Source of the DNA: Hyphodiscus hymeniophilus
Taxonomy: Eukaryota; Ascomycota; Leotiomycetes; Helotiales; Hyphodiscaceae
Direction of reading: 5' to 3'
Assembly: GCA_016508695.1 (NCBI GenBank)
Contig: VNKQ01000004.1
Span: 310,001-374,000, forward strand
DNA: 64,000 nucleotides
Each line of letters opens with the position of its first letter. Position 1 is the first letter of the stretch. The position numbers and the translations under genes were made by a program. The notes under the pieces were generated by a model. The model was not told the DNA's origin. It was given only the letters and a program-made list of their open reading frames with translations, and made no database searches. Shown piece by piece: positions 23,703 through 35,586 of this stretch.

Positions 23703-25240
23703 TGTGGAAGTTCACTTTTGCGGCTGGCTGATGAGAATGATTGTAGCGTAAGGACAATAAAGGATTTGAGGCTGGAGTCGAACGTGAAATCGCCAAAGAA
23801 AAAGGATGTTGACGCTCAAGAAGAAGCAATTCACTGTAAGGAAGATGGTATTTAGAACTTACTTTCAATTGACGGCAGTGCTTGTTATTTATTTTAGATG
23901 CTGGGCGGTTACTGGTACCTAAAATATAGGCAGAGTTGAGTCACGCCGCACTGAATCAAATAGATGTCCAAATTGTAGGTCAGCGAGGCTGACTGCACCC
24001 ACAAAAAATGCAGGCACTGCGCCACTCGGTGTGCCTCTGCCTAACATGCAATGCTCCAAGCTGCGATGGATTGAAGAAGATAGCGCCGTTGCCTGCAACT
24101 GATACACTGTTAGTCGCTGCATATCCAATTATTTGATGAAAGATCAGCACGCTAACTAATTCATACCCCAGGATCCACCGTTTGACCCGAAGACTGCCTT
24201 GGGTAGCGGGCTGGCGGCTGGTAAAACATGGACCAGCTCTAAATCATGTCATGACACCGATGTAAGGTACCGTAGAGCATGAAACAGTGAGATGAACACA
24301 ATGAAAGAAGAAACGATGCAGGCGTGAAGTAAACTTCTACTTTAGATCTTGCATCTGCCTTGACAGTGCTCCCAATCATTTTCGAGATTCAGGCCCTTGT
24401 ACTCAGGCACTCTCAAACTTTGAGATATTCTCCCATTCAATCCCACCATCTCGAGGCTGTCAATTGTTTTTCCCTCGGAATGAGTATTCTGTCCAATTGA
24501 GAAGTCCGGTGCTGACATTCCTGCCGCAGCCAGTGAAATCGTAGTCAGTAAATCTAGACTCTCATGACGACGTTTCTGACTTCAACGAAGTACTCAAGAA
24601 TGCGACTCAAAATGTGACTCCTCCACCGGTCTTGTAGCGAGGGAGATGATGTTTAGGGCCATTTCTGTTAGTAGTGTCTGAGAATGACCCCGCCAAATAA
24701 GCAAGCACTGGGTATTGTAGATTTGCATGCATGGATGCCGTTGAGATATTTAAGCAAAGCATGTCCGTGACGTGATGAGAGGGAGACCGTGCGATCGTGA
24801 GAACCTTTCGCCAGAATGGGTCACTTCCCTAGATGATAATTCCCAGCCAATTGGGGCTGATGCTCCTTTCCCACTCGATTCAGATATCCTGAGCAGCAAA
24901 CAGCGACATGGGCAATACCAATACCAGCCATGTCTGTAAGACAGACGCCGAGCAGTCTCCTTCGCTAGGTCTGTCGTGCGAAATGTGATGTTATTGTATC
25001 TTCCCATTTGTTGGCGGGTGTTTTGGAGAGCAGGCCAGAGTGAATAAGGTAGAACGCGTTTTGTTTCAGCCTTGCCGCCGTGTCACATGTCACCCCGCTG
25101 CCCCACTACTGTAGGTAGCCACCCCTCCTCGGATTTTGAACAACAAGTTTCTTTCTCAGCAACCGAAATACTCATGGGTGTGAATGATAATGTTAATGGT
25201 TTTTTGAAGCCTTGCCATCAATCTTCTTAAAAATCCAAAG
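23703..25240. promoter_or_regulatory. 1.5-kb divergent intergenic region
   Basis: It separates the ATGs of the AAA+ ATPase (minus strand) and the Gid7-like WD40 gene (plus strand), and must contain both promoters. No coding sequence is supported; in particular I found no LisH-CTLH exon that could extend the WD40 gene upstream. Confidence 0.45.
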
Positions 25241-26443
25241 ATGACCAATTTAGCCCCCAGTCCAGCGCGTCAGCAGGTAGCAGCGCCCACCAAAAAGCAA
25301 GTCCAGTTGACGGAGAAGATCTCCCTGAAACACCACACTGACGAAGTATGGGATGTCTGTTTTTCTCACAATGGCATGCGCCTCGCCTCATCTGGAGCTG
25401 ACATGACCACTATCATCTACTCTGTGGATACTTTTGAGGTGCTGCATAGCTTGGAGGGACATTCGGCTGGCATTGGAAGCGTATCCTGGAGTCCCGATGA
25501 TTCGAAGATTGTGACTTGCTCACAGGATTTCACTGCGACGTTGTGGGATACTACCGTAAGTAAAAGCTTCAATTCAGCGCATTGGACCCGCTTGCTAACT
25601 TTACTAATGCTTCTAGACTGGAAAATCGCTTCAGACTTTGACTGGCTTCAACGGCCCAGTAACCAGCTGTGTGTGGCTGCCATCAAGCCAGGAATTCGTC
25701 ACAACAGCCTTGTCATGCCTTGAAAGCTGCATGAGTCTTTGTCTCTGGTCCGCCTCTTCCACTCATCCAGTCTGCAAATTCCCAGTTCGTGCCCCGCTTC
25801 TCGGCTGCGTCTTGCTTCCAGACAAGAAGATCGCTTCCTTCGATAATAAGAGAAATGTCTATGTTCACGATCTCGATCTTAAGCAGCAGGTGGAGCTACG
25901 GAAGGTGGACATGGACTTGTCGAGCATGTGTGTCAGCGAGCTGGGCAAACCGCATGCATTGATGCTAAGGAACGATGGATGGATTGAGATGATTGATGTC
26001 CGGAGTATGGATATGATGACAAACATGGTGAAGGTGTTCAAGATGAAGAACTATGGGACTTTTGTCATCAAAGCTACGTTTGGTGGTGAGGATGAGGAAT
26101 TTGTGGCTAGTGGGAGTGAGGGTAAGTTTCTTCCTCATGGAAACCTTGTTCGAGACTGATCACAGCAGATGGTGACTTATATCTTTGGGACACCGGAACT
26201 GGTGAGTTTCTCGTCAGGCAGAGAGTTCATACAGCAAGTTCGTGTAATTCCGTAGCGTGGAATCCGAGGAGGCATGATATGATTGCAACTGCGGGGGATG
26301 ATCACACAGTCAGGATGTAAGTCTGTTTGCTCTTCCATCACATGTGTTCTCTCCTCTTTTGCCTTTCTCAAAGAAAGAGTCGGAATTCTGACTCCTATAG
26401 TCTCTCCATCGATGATGATGACGATAGCTGGGAGCATATCTAG
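25241..26443 (+). CDS. Gid7/WDR26-like WD40 protein lacking LisH-CTLH
   Basis: Four exons: 25241-25555, 25617-26121, 26169-26316 and 26374-26443, giving 345 residues. WD repeats are clear: HTDEVWDVCFSHNGMRLAS, IGSVSWSPDDSKIVTCSQD, TATLWDTT, NSVAWNPRRHDMIATAGDDHTVR. This order and the opening HTDEVW repeat are most like the beta-propeller of Gid7/WDR26, the CTLH (GID) ubiquitin-ligase subunit. The LisH-CTLH-CRA region that normally precedes the propeller is missing, and the protein begins only about 30 residues before the first repeat. The last exon is tiny and gives an acidic tail ending DSWEHI. Without it the frame would stop right after the final repeat. It may be a truncated paralog or a separate WD40 adaptor. 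Confidence 0.75.
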
Positions 26444-27331
26444 GCCATAGAAGCAGTAGCAGCAACTAGCTTTTTGGTCTTACGATCAACGTAGGTCACG
26501 ACAGATGGGAGCATTTCGACATCTATGATCTCATAGCATTAGAGGCACCTTGAAGTTGCGTTTGGTATTTTGAAGCGATCATAGCGAGCGATGAGATTAG
26601 TAATGAGTTATTGAAACAGCTTCATGCTGATAACATTCTTCTCTCTCTCATCATAACAATCGCGACTCAAGCTGAAATAATGAAACTTATTGACCACCCT
26701 CATAAAGACCAAAGGAGATTAATATTCGCAACACTCCATGATCACTAATGCATCTTGACCCCGAAGCACTAGTGGATGTACCAGACGCAGTTTGTACAAC
26801 GTACCTACCTAGGCAGAAAGATAGCATAATACCCATAACAGCCGAAAGATCTGGCAGCACCTGTCCAGTTTGTAATTAAAAGTTGGTTTCAGACCATGTG
26901 ACTGCGGAGACATTTTGCCCGTCTAATATTAGCGATGGCAAATCAAGTACTTGATCTAGTAGTCTGCCTTTGATGCCACCAAACAGGAGTATGATCTTCT
27001 GCCTACCTGTTTTGTAAATTCGAAGGAGCAACATTAAAGAAAGAGGGTGTATGTAATAAATGTAAAATCTGTGAGGGTATGGGTAACCCCTGGTGTTTGG
27101 CCGGAGCGAAAACCATAGGACCGTAAACACTATTGCAGGGCTGATTTGAAGTTTGTGAAAGACAGGTGTCACCATATGAACTCTGGGAGATATTCAAAAT
27201 GAGTCCAATAGTGCAAGTCTAGTGCTTCCCCCTAGACCCCTGCCTGCGAATCGTAGCGAAACGTTGTACATTATTGGAAGAATTGATCGACCAAATTGTC
27301 ATTGGTCATACAAGGCTGCTTAATTACAAGC
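26444..27331. other. Intergenic region between convergent genes
   Basis: The WD40 gene (plus) and UBX gene (minus) converge here. Two copies of a word like CGATGATGATGACGATAGCTGGGAGCAT / GACAGATGGGAGCATTTCGACATCTATGATC near 26411 and 26499 hint at a small local duplication. No gene is seen. Confidence 0.45.
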
Positions 27332-28919
27332 TTAATCCTCATCTTCATCGTCCTTGATAGGCTCCACGATGAGATTTCCACTCTTTCCCACTCTCTCGAT
27401 AATTGTTCCTCCATTCTCGGGCTCATAGACGACTCTCGGTAACGTGGACACGAGTCTGAAATCATACTTATGTTCGTAACCCTCAGGTTTGGGGACAGAC
27501 TCAAGTTCGACTCCGAGCGTTACAAACTCGTAACACTCAACAAAGGCGTACAACTCTTCGACTCCCGCGTCAGAAGGGAATCTTCTTATAATCCTTGCTG
27601 CCTCGGGCATCTTGAGAGCTATTCGGGCGACGTCTTTATCATCTGGACTGGGTTCAGGAAGAACAGTCTTGGCCCTCCATTTTCGCCATTGCTTCCTCTT
27701 CTCCGCTAGATCAGCGGCTGCTTCTGCCTCCCTCAGCGCCCGTTGCTCTTGCTCGGCTGCGGCGGCTTCCGCCTCTCTCTTCACTCTTGCCCTCTCCCGG
27801 TCTTGTGCCAACGACCGTTCGTATGCCGAATCTTGTTCTTCCCGTAGGGTTCTCTCGAAGTTCTGTGCTGATCTCGTCGCCCGTACTGCAGCTAGTTGTT
27901 CCGAATGTGCTGTGATCGCACTCTGTAATTTCGCCACATATGTACCCGCTGGCATTGGGCCCGTCAGTCGAGTAAGGACAGACATCGAAGTCGAACTAAG
28001 CTGCGGTGTATGGGCAATAAGCCCTGTGAAAGGGAACTTGTTGCAACGTAATGCTGTAGCAACCTGATATGCTTCTGAATCCCTGACATCGCCAACCCAT
28101 AATATCATCTCATTTTCAGGATTGGCGACAAAGCTTTGAACGTCGGGAGTGAGGAGCGTATCTCGAATGAATGAGGAGGTATCGTCGTGTTCGGGTGAGA
28201 TCAGAAGTATCAGTAGAAACTTGAGATCCTTCTTTGCCACATCCAGGGCTTGCGCATAGCCCCCTTCATAAAATGGGAGTGTATTATCTCCGTATTCTTC
28301 TTCAAACTCACGCTTTATTCTGGCAGCTGAGTCGCGGGGTTTCAGTGAACGGCGACCTGTGGTGTTGGATCTTCGTCCGGTACTCGTCGCAGTGTTCGGT
28401 CTTAATAGTCGTGGGAGGAATGGAAAGAGGAAGGAAAACAGGCCGAAGGATGAGGAGAAAAGCTTGTAAAGTAGGCTGAATGGAGTGAAGAGGAGCGAAA
28501 GGATGAAAGGCGGACGATGGACGACCTGGTCTTCCGGTTGCGGAACTATTCTTGGTGCATCGTCCTGTGTGTTCCGTGATCTTGAGGTTGATGACGATCG
28601 CGCAGACCCAAAAAGCAGACTCTCTTGGAGATTGTCTTGCCTTCCAGCTCGTGGCGGAGGGGTGTTCTGTGCTGCGAGTGCTTCGGCGACCGGGTCAGGA
28701 CCCTCACCATCGAAGAATTTGGCTATTGCGATCTGCTCATCCATTAGCATCGTGGGAACTTGGGAAATTACGGCGAGGGCGCACCTGAACATTCCATTGC
28801 GATCGTTGAAGAAGGGGAATGGCAGAGTTCACGTCTTGATCTGTGACAGCGGTATATTGTTGTAAGGCCAGCTGTTGGGATTCTGATAGCTGGCCGACAT
28901 CAACCTCTTGGCTTGCCAT
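27332..28919 (-). CDS. UBA-UAS-UBX protein (Ubx2/FAF2-UBXD8 like), Cdc48 adaptor
   Basis: Exons 28919-28785 and 28732-27332; the 52-bp intron gives 511 residues. Exon 1 encodes a UBA-like three-helix domain (about 8-48) ending SQWNVQ/IAIAKFFDG. A hydrophobic stretch of about 38 residues near 119-156 (FILSLLFTPFSLLYKLF onward) would form the ER/lipid-droplet hairpin of this family. A UAS thioredoxin-like domain (about 195-340, DTLLTPDVQSFV...NEMILWVGDV), a charged Ala/Glu/Arg coiled coil (about 345-420) and a C-terminal UBX domain (about 430-505, IRRFPSDAGVEELYAFVEC) follow. Homologs recruit Cdc48/p97 in ER-associated degradation and lipid-droplet control. It starts head to head with PAN3. Confidence 0.9.
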
Positions 28920-29530
28920 TATTGGGTAGATGTCCTGAGACGACGTGATCTACTGTGCTGGCATTTTAATTGACTAACGAAGGTACGAAGACTTTGTCAA
29001 GAAAAAAGGATTTTATAATGGACTGGGGACTTAGGAATTATGCCACCTGCCGTGTCCAGGACCTCATCATATGCAATATCTGTAAAGCCACACTTCGGAA
29101 GAAATCGCCGATTATCCGGAGACACTAGCATGGGGCATTAGCCACAGCCTTTCTTTAGATTCCGCGCCCCGCGTAATAGGACTTCAATCAAAGTCCTTCG
29201 AGGACATCGAGCATATTCGTTTGCAATGGATCTGTGATTGCCTGCGTACTCATTTGCCCTCGTCTACTGGGCACGTCTATCCTGCCACCATCGATGGGAG
29301 TATCCTCTACCTCCACCAATCTACTGAATCTTGGGAAATGTACAGCCGAATCAAGTAAGCAGTTTCCCAGCCCAACGAGGGGTTTGGAATATCAAGACGC
29401 TTTCATATATCTCAATTAGATACGGTGCCAGGGAGATCTGCGAATGGGTTAAGAGCAACGGCTAACTCATTCCCAGACTTCGCGTTGCGTTATCGGGGTG
29501 CGGCAGATAGGTGAACAAAGCAACCCTACA
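28920..29530. promoter_or_regulatory. Bidirectional promoter region, UBX gene / PAN3
   Basis: This 611-bp interval separates two divergent ATGs. No coding region is supported. A short plus frame at 29234-29419 has no motif and is judged random. Confidence 0.5.
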
Positions 29531-32228
29531 ATGGCAGCAACGAGGTTTCAACCCGAAACACGGAAGCCAGCTGGCTCTCCAAGACCCAAAGGCCGTGGTG
29601 CGTTATAGTGGAGATATATAAAGGTCATATGGTGCTGATAGCAACGGAATAGAACACGCGAAAGACACTCTCTGTAGAAATGTCCTCATCTATGGCCATT
29701 GCCGATACGAAGATCAAGGATGTGCTTTTAATCATGACCCTAACAGAACGCTGTCTGCACAGACCGAGTCGTAAGTTGGACGAATTTCTTTGAGAAGAAG
29801 CGGTGATGGGGAGGAGTACTGGGGAGATTGACATGAGACTGGCTTGCTGGACTCGAGTAGCTTGAGAGCGGAGGTTTGATGCAGCTTCTGATTGCCATAA
29901 ACCCGCTACTCGCTATTATTTGGATAGAGTGCATACCTGGCGTTACTTCAGTCTGGGCTCAATTGGATGGCTGTATGAGGTCGTTGCTGCCGGAAGTGGT
30001 TCGAACAGTGAAGAGAAACTAGTTCAAGCGGCTTCCACAACTGGCAATTTGGCAAATCGAGCTCAACCATGTCCTTGAGTCATGATCAGCTTGCTATCAT
30101 CCTCCAATCAGATGGTCAGCTCGAAACAGCAGCTCTATCTCCCTTGTTTTTTGCCATTCATCTGTCGTCGCGTTGACTTTCATTGACGAGAGCCTCTTCC
30201 GATATTAAGAAACATTGGCTGACATGGGCAAAAAACACCGCCACAGACTCAAGAAGAGCTTGAATGTTGAGTCTCCTTCATTCACTCCTGCAACGCTCTC
30301 GGTCTCCGGCAAGAGTGCTGCGATCACTTCTCAAGCTGCTACTGCGGTGCCATTTACTCCTCGATCCATAGCTAGTGGTAATGATTCTCCTATGGCTTGA
30401 TTGAACCCGACTGATCTTGTAGGCACGGCCACGCCTAACTCTCAAATTGACCCTGAACCGCCTACTTTCAACCCGGCCACGATCCGAGAATTTACACCTC
30501 AAAACTACGAGTTGCCTCAAACAGTCAGTAGTCGACAAGGAGCTCTTCCATATAAAGATGTGAGCTAAAATGACCAGACGGTGCAGAATGGAACAACTCC
30601 CGATACGCAATCATCCTACGATCCCTTCCAAATGACCCCATTGACTCAAGTCCTGCCAACAACTCCTTACAATCCATATCTCGAGGACAGTACCAACATC
30701 GCGAGCAACGGAGCATCATACTACCAACCTCAAACAACCTACACCGCTCCTGCACAACCAGTATGTATCGAGCGCTTGTGTACTACACAACTGCTAATAC
30801 ATCCAGCTCCAATATCACCTCTACGCCCCAATTGGCCCTCACAGAGAAGACCTTTTGGCATATCAACGACTCACTCATGACTTCTTCATGCCCGAAAAGC
30901 TTCGAGAGGACTTGCAGAAAAAGGCAGAGGCAACGTTACAAGTGATGCCAAGTACGTTGCGCGACTTCTAACCGATCATTGTTAACGATTGCAGACTCTC
31001 AACTACCTACTCTCGATAACTATCACACTCTGGTCGCCCTTGATACGAGTCATCACAAGAGCGCCACAGTATTTGGGTTTCCAGGGTGGGTCTACAAAGC
31101 TACGTCTAGCAAAAATGGGAAGATGTATTGCTTGAGACGACTGGAAGGTAATGGTCTTTGATGGGTACTTAGATATGGGGCTGATATTTCACAGGTTACC
31201 GTCTAACGAACGAGAATGCTATTCGATCTGTCAAAGACTGGCGGCGTGTGGATAGTGGAACTGTGGTTTCAGTTATTGATGCCTTCACGACTAGAGCATT
31301 CGGGGATAGTTCCCTCATTTTTGTTACCGACTACTTTCCGCTTTCCAAGACACTCGTCGAACATCATTTTACCAGCACCAATAGATTCGGCCACCGAACC
31401 TCCACCAACGTCCCAGAAAAGGTTCTTTGGGGCTATATCTCCCAGATAGGTTCTGCGATCAAATCGGTCCATTCTGCAAAGCTTGCAGTTCGCTGCATGG
31501 ATCCTAGCAAAGTGATCCTTACGGATAAATCACGGATCCGTTTTAGTGCATGCTCTATTCTCGACGTCGTGCAATATGAAGCACAACGCCCTCTTGCCGA
31601 ATTACAACAAGAAGATTTCTTACATTTTGGGAAACTTATCTTGTCGATTGCAACGAACAACCTGGCTCCGAATCAGGCCATGAAGGCTGCAGTAGATCAG
31701 CTTGGTAGAACGTATTCCCCTGAGCTCAAAGAGACAGTGACCTGGCTACTCACTCCCACTCAGCCACCGGCAGCAGTGAAGAGCATTGATGATTTCATCA
31801 GCGGCATTTCCGCACACTTGGTCTCTGCATTCGACAGCTCCCTCCACACTCAAGACACACTAACATCCGAGCTCTCTCGTGAGCTCGAAAACGGCAGACT
31901 CTTCCGCCTTATCGCTAAGCTCGGTACCATCAACGAGCGGCCCGAATACGATGGCGATAGGAATTGGAGCGAGAACGGCGAAAGATATATGCTGAAACTG
32001 TTCCGCGACTACGTTTTTCATCAAGTCGACGCGGAAGGGAGACCTGTTGTTGGTCTGGGGCACATACTGTCCTGCTTAAACAAATTGGATGCTGGAGTTG
32101 AAGAGAAAATCAGCTTGGTTAGCAGGGATGAGCAGAATGTCTTTGTGGTATCTTACAGGGAGCTGAAAAAGTTGGTTAATGGGGCATTTGGTGACCTGAT
32201 GAAGGGACCTGGAAAGGGTAGATACTAG
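29531..32228 (+). CDS. PAN3: PAN2-PAN3 deadenylase regulatory subunit PAN3
   Basis: Eight exons: 29531-29597, 29653-29770, 30247-30377, 30423-30523, 30578-30760, 30807-30951, 30995-31147 and 31195-32228, giving 643 residues, the usual fungal length. The N-terminus has the CCCH finger (C-R-N-V-L-I-Y-G-H-C, then C and H). A PAM2-type motif LNVESPSFTP (PABP binding) follows in exon 3. The middle is the kinase-like fold without catalytic residues, and the C-terminal knob domain contains NENAIRSVKDWR upstream and HILSCLNKLDAGVEEKI near the end. PAN3 recruits PAN2 to poly(A)-bound Pab1 for mRNA tail trimming. Intron 2 is 476 bp, ten times longer than the others; a small unrecognised exon in it cannot be excluded. 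All joins keep phase. Confidence 0.93.
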
Positions 32229-32583
32229 TGTTGAATACTGGTAGAGCGCAGCGTGCGCTATGAGCACGGGCGGTGATTGAATATGAATGTTGGTATGCAC
32301 GAATTTTCGTTCGCAATGGTCAGATAGATGAAATTCAACAAGAATAATCAAAGTTTCCTCAACCATCTCTGGATTGTGTTTGTCATTGTGACACGTATTT
32401 CTGCATGGCTTTCCTGATCATAGCTTTTATGGTGGCTCATATCACAACTTCCCAGGGGTATTTCCTCCCAAGCCGTTTCCCGCCATGTGATCATTCCGTC
32501 TGCAACAGCTGGTCTGCATGCTACCACAAAATGTAAGGCATCAATGCCAAAGAGCGGAAATCCATTCGTCACCAAATAATTGT
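32229..32583. other. Intergenic region between convergent PAN3 and LSM7
   Basis: Contains only the 3' flanks of the two genes. No open frame of interest. Confidence 0.5.
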
Positions 32584-33166
32584 TCATTCCTCAGTCTGCA
32601 TGAACGGATTTGCTATCTCCTCACTTCCATCCACCGGACTGACAAGCACCAGTAGCGTTCCTCTCGCAACAACGAGACCAAGTGAGCGGGAAGAGGTGTT
32701 CCCCTCGTCGTCTATTGGAACCGAGTATCAGTAAATGTATGGAAGGATAGTTCAAGGAGTTAAAATACCGCGTAAAACCTCTTGAACCTCATCCAGTACC
32801 AGGTTCATCAACGCGTCGTAGCCTTTTAGTAGACCATTTACTGCGCGAGGCCTGTTAGTATCCGTCTGATGCATTCTCCCTCGCCTTGTTCATGCAGCCA
32901 TGTCTGAACTGAAACCCTCCACCTCTTCCACCCCTAAACGAGGCCAAACAAGCATAAGACATACCTTCCCGACCACCCGTAAACTTCACAACAATCCGCT
33001 TGTCCATATACTTGCCCAAGTCCAATATGTTCTCCTTCTTGGGCCTTTCGCCTGCAGATGCACCCCCTCGACCTCCTCGATCATTGCCCCGTCCACCTCT
33101 GCCTCCTCGATTTTCGCCGCCGCGTCCACCGCCTCGACCGCCTCGATGTTGGGATCTGTCTGCCAT
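32584..33166 (-). CDS. LSM7: U6 snRNA-associated Sm-like protein LSm7
   Basis: Three exons: 33166-32965, 32840-32769 and 32711-32584, giving 133 residues. The first 40 residues are an RGG-rich extension (many Gly-Gly-Arg units). The Sm fold follows: KKENILDLGKYMDKRIVVKF, then VNGLLKGYDALMNLVLDE (Sm1 motif) and LGLVVARGTLLVLVSP (Sm2 motif with the RG pair), ending IANPF. LSm7 is part of the LSm1-7 ring in mRNA decapping and the LSm2-8 ring on U6 snRNA. The two introns (124 and 57 bp) are at phase-consistent GT-AG sites. It is divergent from the zinc-cluster gene at 33543. Confidence 0.95.
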
Positions 33167-33542
33167 CTGGTGTTGGGTAGAGGGGGGAATTGCGTGTGGG
33201 GGGATGAGGCTGAAAGTTATTCGATGTGGAGAGAGAGCTTTGATGAAGCACTTACCTTAGTGTCATTTGAGAGCCGAGGATGAGCCGGCTCACTTATGCT
33301 TTCCGCCCAGATCCCGCTTCTCCTCCATTCCGCTGTACCAAATGGTCCAAATCCTGCATCAAAATCTCATTGCAAAGCCAATCCATCTTTGAACGGCTCT
33401 GAATACTTGCGATCATACATCCTATCGCTCAAGCATTTCGAGAGATTGAGGCGTTGGAACTAGGTATAGCAGGCACGTGAATGAAGACAGAAGTTCCGCT
33501 GCCCCCGCTCCTCCATAGGATCAACGACACCAAATCTAGACT
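33167..33542. promoter_or_regulatory. Bidirectional promoter region, LSM7 / zinc-cluster gene
   Basis: A 376-bp gap between two divergent ATGs. No coding sequence is supported, so it should hold both promoters. Confidence 0.5.
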
Positions 33543-35586
33543 ATGGAGTCCCCAAATCCAGAGAATAGTGCGAAACGGAAGCGCACGCCCATTGATGAAA
33601 GTGCTCGAATTTTACATCCTCCCATGCCGCCAAATATCACTCAAGTCAACTACTTGAAGAAGTCGAGAGGGGGAAAACTGCGGCTAATTGAGGGCGACTC
33701 GGAGACCTTTACGGATGTTTTGGGCATGATTGATGATTATGAAGGTTAGCTTTCCGCAACTCCTTATCTTTCATGTATACCAGCTGCCAGTTTTTCGTTG
33801 CTCCTTCTGTCCAGCGATTCAAGTGAATGAAGATGCCTGGAAAGTTTAAGTTATGTGAACCACAGGGATTTCGGCAATGGCCATCAACCGTTGATGGAGA
33901 GAGAATTGCAACCCAAACGCTTTGGGCCATCCAAACCTATGCTACCAGCGGATGAAATTCCAGTTTTTTCAATTTCTAGAAGCCGAATCTCTCCTGACAA
34001 GAGATTGCTGCCGCGATTTCTCAAAATAGTTTCATCGATACGGAATCAGTGCAATCAGTGGGCCTGGTACTAATGATTAAAGGGGTACTTCAACGTCACG
34101 AAAGTCTCGCAGCCAATCTTGGAGCAAAACTCGTTTCGCCGCTGCTTCTGAAATCATTTGAGAAACTTTTCGAAGGTCCAATCAAGGTGCTTCAGAGCTC
34201 TTTTGCCATAAAGCAACCGCCGATCACATGGCATGACATAGTAACATTCGCAAGATCCAATCCTATCGATTTTGTTCTCGATGATTCGAGCTTCCCAACG
34301 AAAACATGTCGATTTTGGATCAAAGGCAACAAGGTCGAAATCTCCGAGGATGACTTTCGTCTTATTATGTCTGGTGCGCCAGAGAGAATGATACCGACGC
34401 AGCCCATCCCTGAAGATGAGTCTGCAGAATTGGGAACCCTCGATATTCTAGAAACTCGCTTGGCAATGTTGATCAAGAAAGCGGATACTGTTGCGAGTAA
34501 AGCTCGACAGTTAAACTATCACCTCAAAGGTCGCAAAACCGCTATTTTGGCTCGAAAAGCGCCTGGTCAACCAGTCGGCTTGAATGAAGATCGGCCCTTC
34601 TCCCCTCTACCAATGTCCTCAGTGAACTTCAGGCCAGTTGCTCCGGTGAATAACGAAGCTGCAAAACTACAGCAAGAACTCCTCGATCAGTTCCTGCCCT
34701 CATCCCATCGTCCTTCGAATCCTCAATCACACCCCAGAACATCCCGGCTGCCAGCGACAGAAACACCGGCGTTTCATAATAACTTCAACAATGCTCATCA
34801 AGATATCGACACTCGTTCAATGTCGCATCCTGCTAGCTCTTCCGATGATGGGATTGAGGGTCATTATCGTAAGTCCTCTCTTTTATTTCAACAGTCTTGG
34901 GTGATCAGCTATTCAAACACTTTGTAAAGATCGCACATACCATGGGCTTTTATTTCAAGCTTATATACATAATCTTCCAAGCACTTGGGAGCAGGCTATA
35001 CTTTCATTTCGTGCTGCGGTACCCCTTGGTCTGATCGCTTGGATTTTTTGAGTGACCCAAGATGGGCTCATAAATTCTGACCAGATGAAACCTTACGTCA
35101 ATGGGCCGCGTCGTTTTTTACCTTTACCCATGCTCAAATGACATCCGTTTGAATAACATGTTGCTGAGACCAAACTTTTCAGGTGTTTTGATGGCAGCGA
35201 AGATAGAGAAATTAGCTCGGGGAGATACTATTCACCCTCCTTGCGATCGATGCCGGAGATTAAAGTTTGAATGCACCAAATACTTGACGGCTTGTAGTGC
35301 TTGTACGAAGAAGCATGCGAAGTGTAGTTGGAAGGACGCCAAGGAGGGTGAGCTAGGCGGTATGGCACCATTCATAGGTTTGCAGCCCCAGTTCCAGGGC
35401 GAGGATAATGGGTATGCAGCATCTGCAGCAACTTTACGAGATAGCTTGGACCCGGAATCAAAAGATATGGAACAGAATGACGAGGGCAAATTGACCGTCC
35501 AAAGCCGTCCGAGGGACGCAAGGCAAGATTTAGCAACGGAGCATGCAGTCTTGACTCAGATAGCCGCTGCTGCAGGAACTCCATGA
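33543..35586 (+). CDS. Putative transcriptional regulator with internal/C-terminal Zn2Cys6 cluster
   Basis: Exons 33543-33744, 34083-34868 and 35183-35586, giving 463 residues. The N-terminal 240 residues resemble a fungal family with an unnamed conserved region: ITWHDIVTFARSNP, a CRFWIKGNKVEISEDDF segment and a RQLNYHLKGRKTAI helix. A Gal4-type zinc cluster then appears near residue 345: CDRCRRLKFEC, then C-S-A-C and KHAKC, all six cysteines present and the family's DNA-contact Arg/Lys residues between C2 and C3. An N-terminal cluster is the norm, so this position is unusual but known in the family I recall. The two introns (338 and 314 bp) are long for this window. They were placed because the joins DYE/GVLQRHESL and HY/RVLMAAKIEKLARG restore family sequence. 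After the stop, another frame stays open for about 30 codons (see findings). Confidence 0.7.

Noticed and set aside
26177..26437. 86-codon minus-strand frame
   Set aside because: Antisense shadow of the last exons of the WD40 gene.
29234..29419. Small plus-strand frame in the UBX/PAN3 promoter
   Set aside because: No motif or conserved composition; better explained as promoter sequence.
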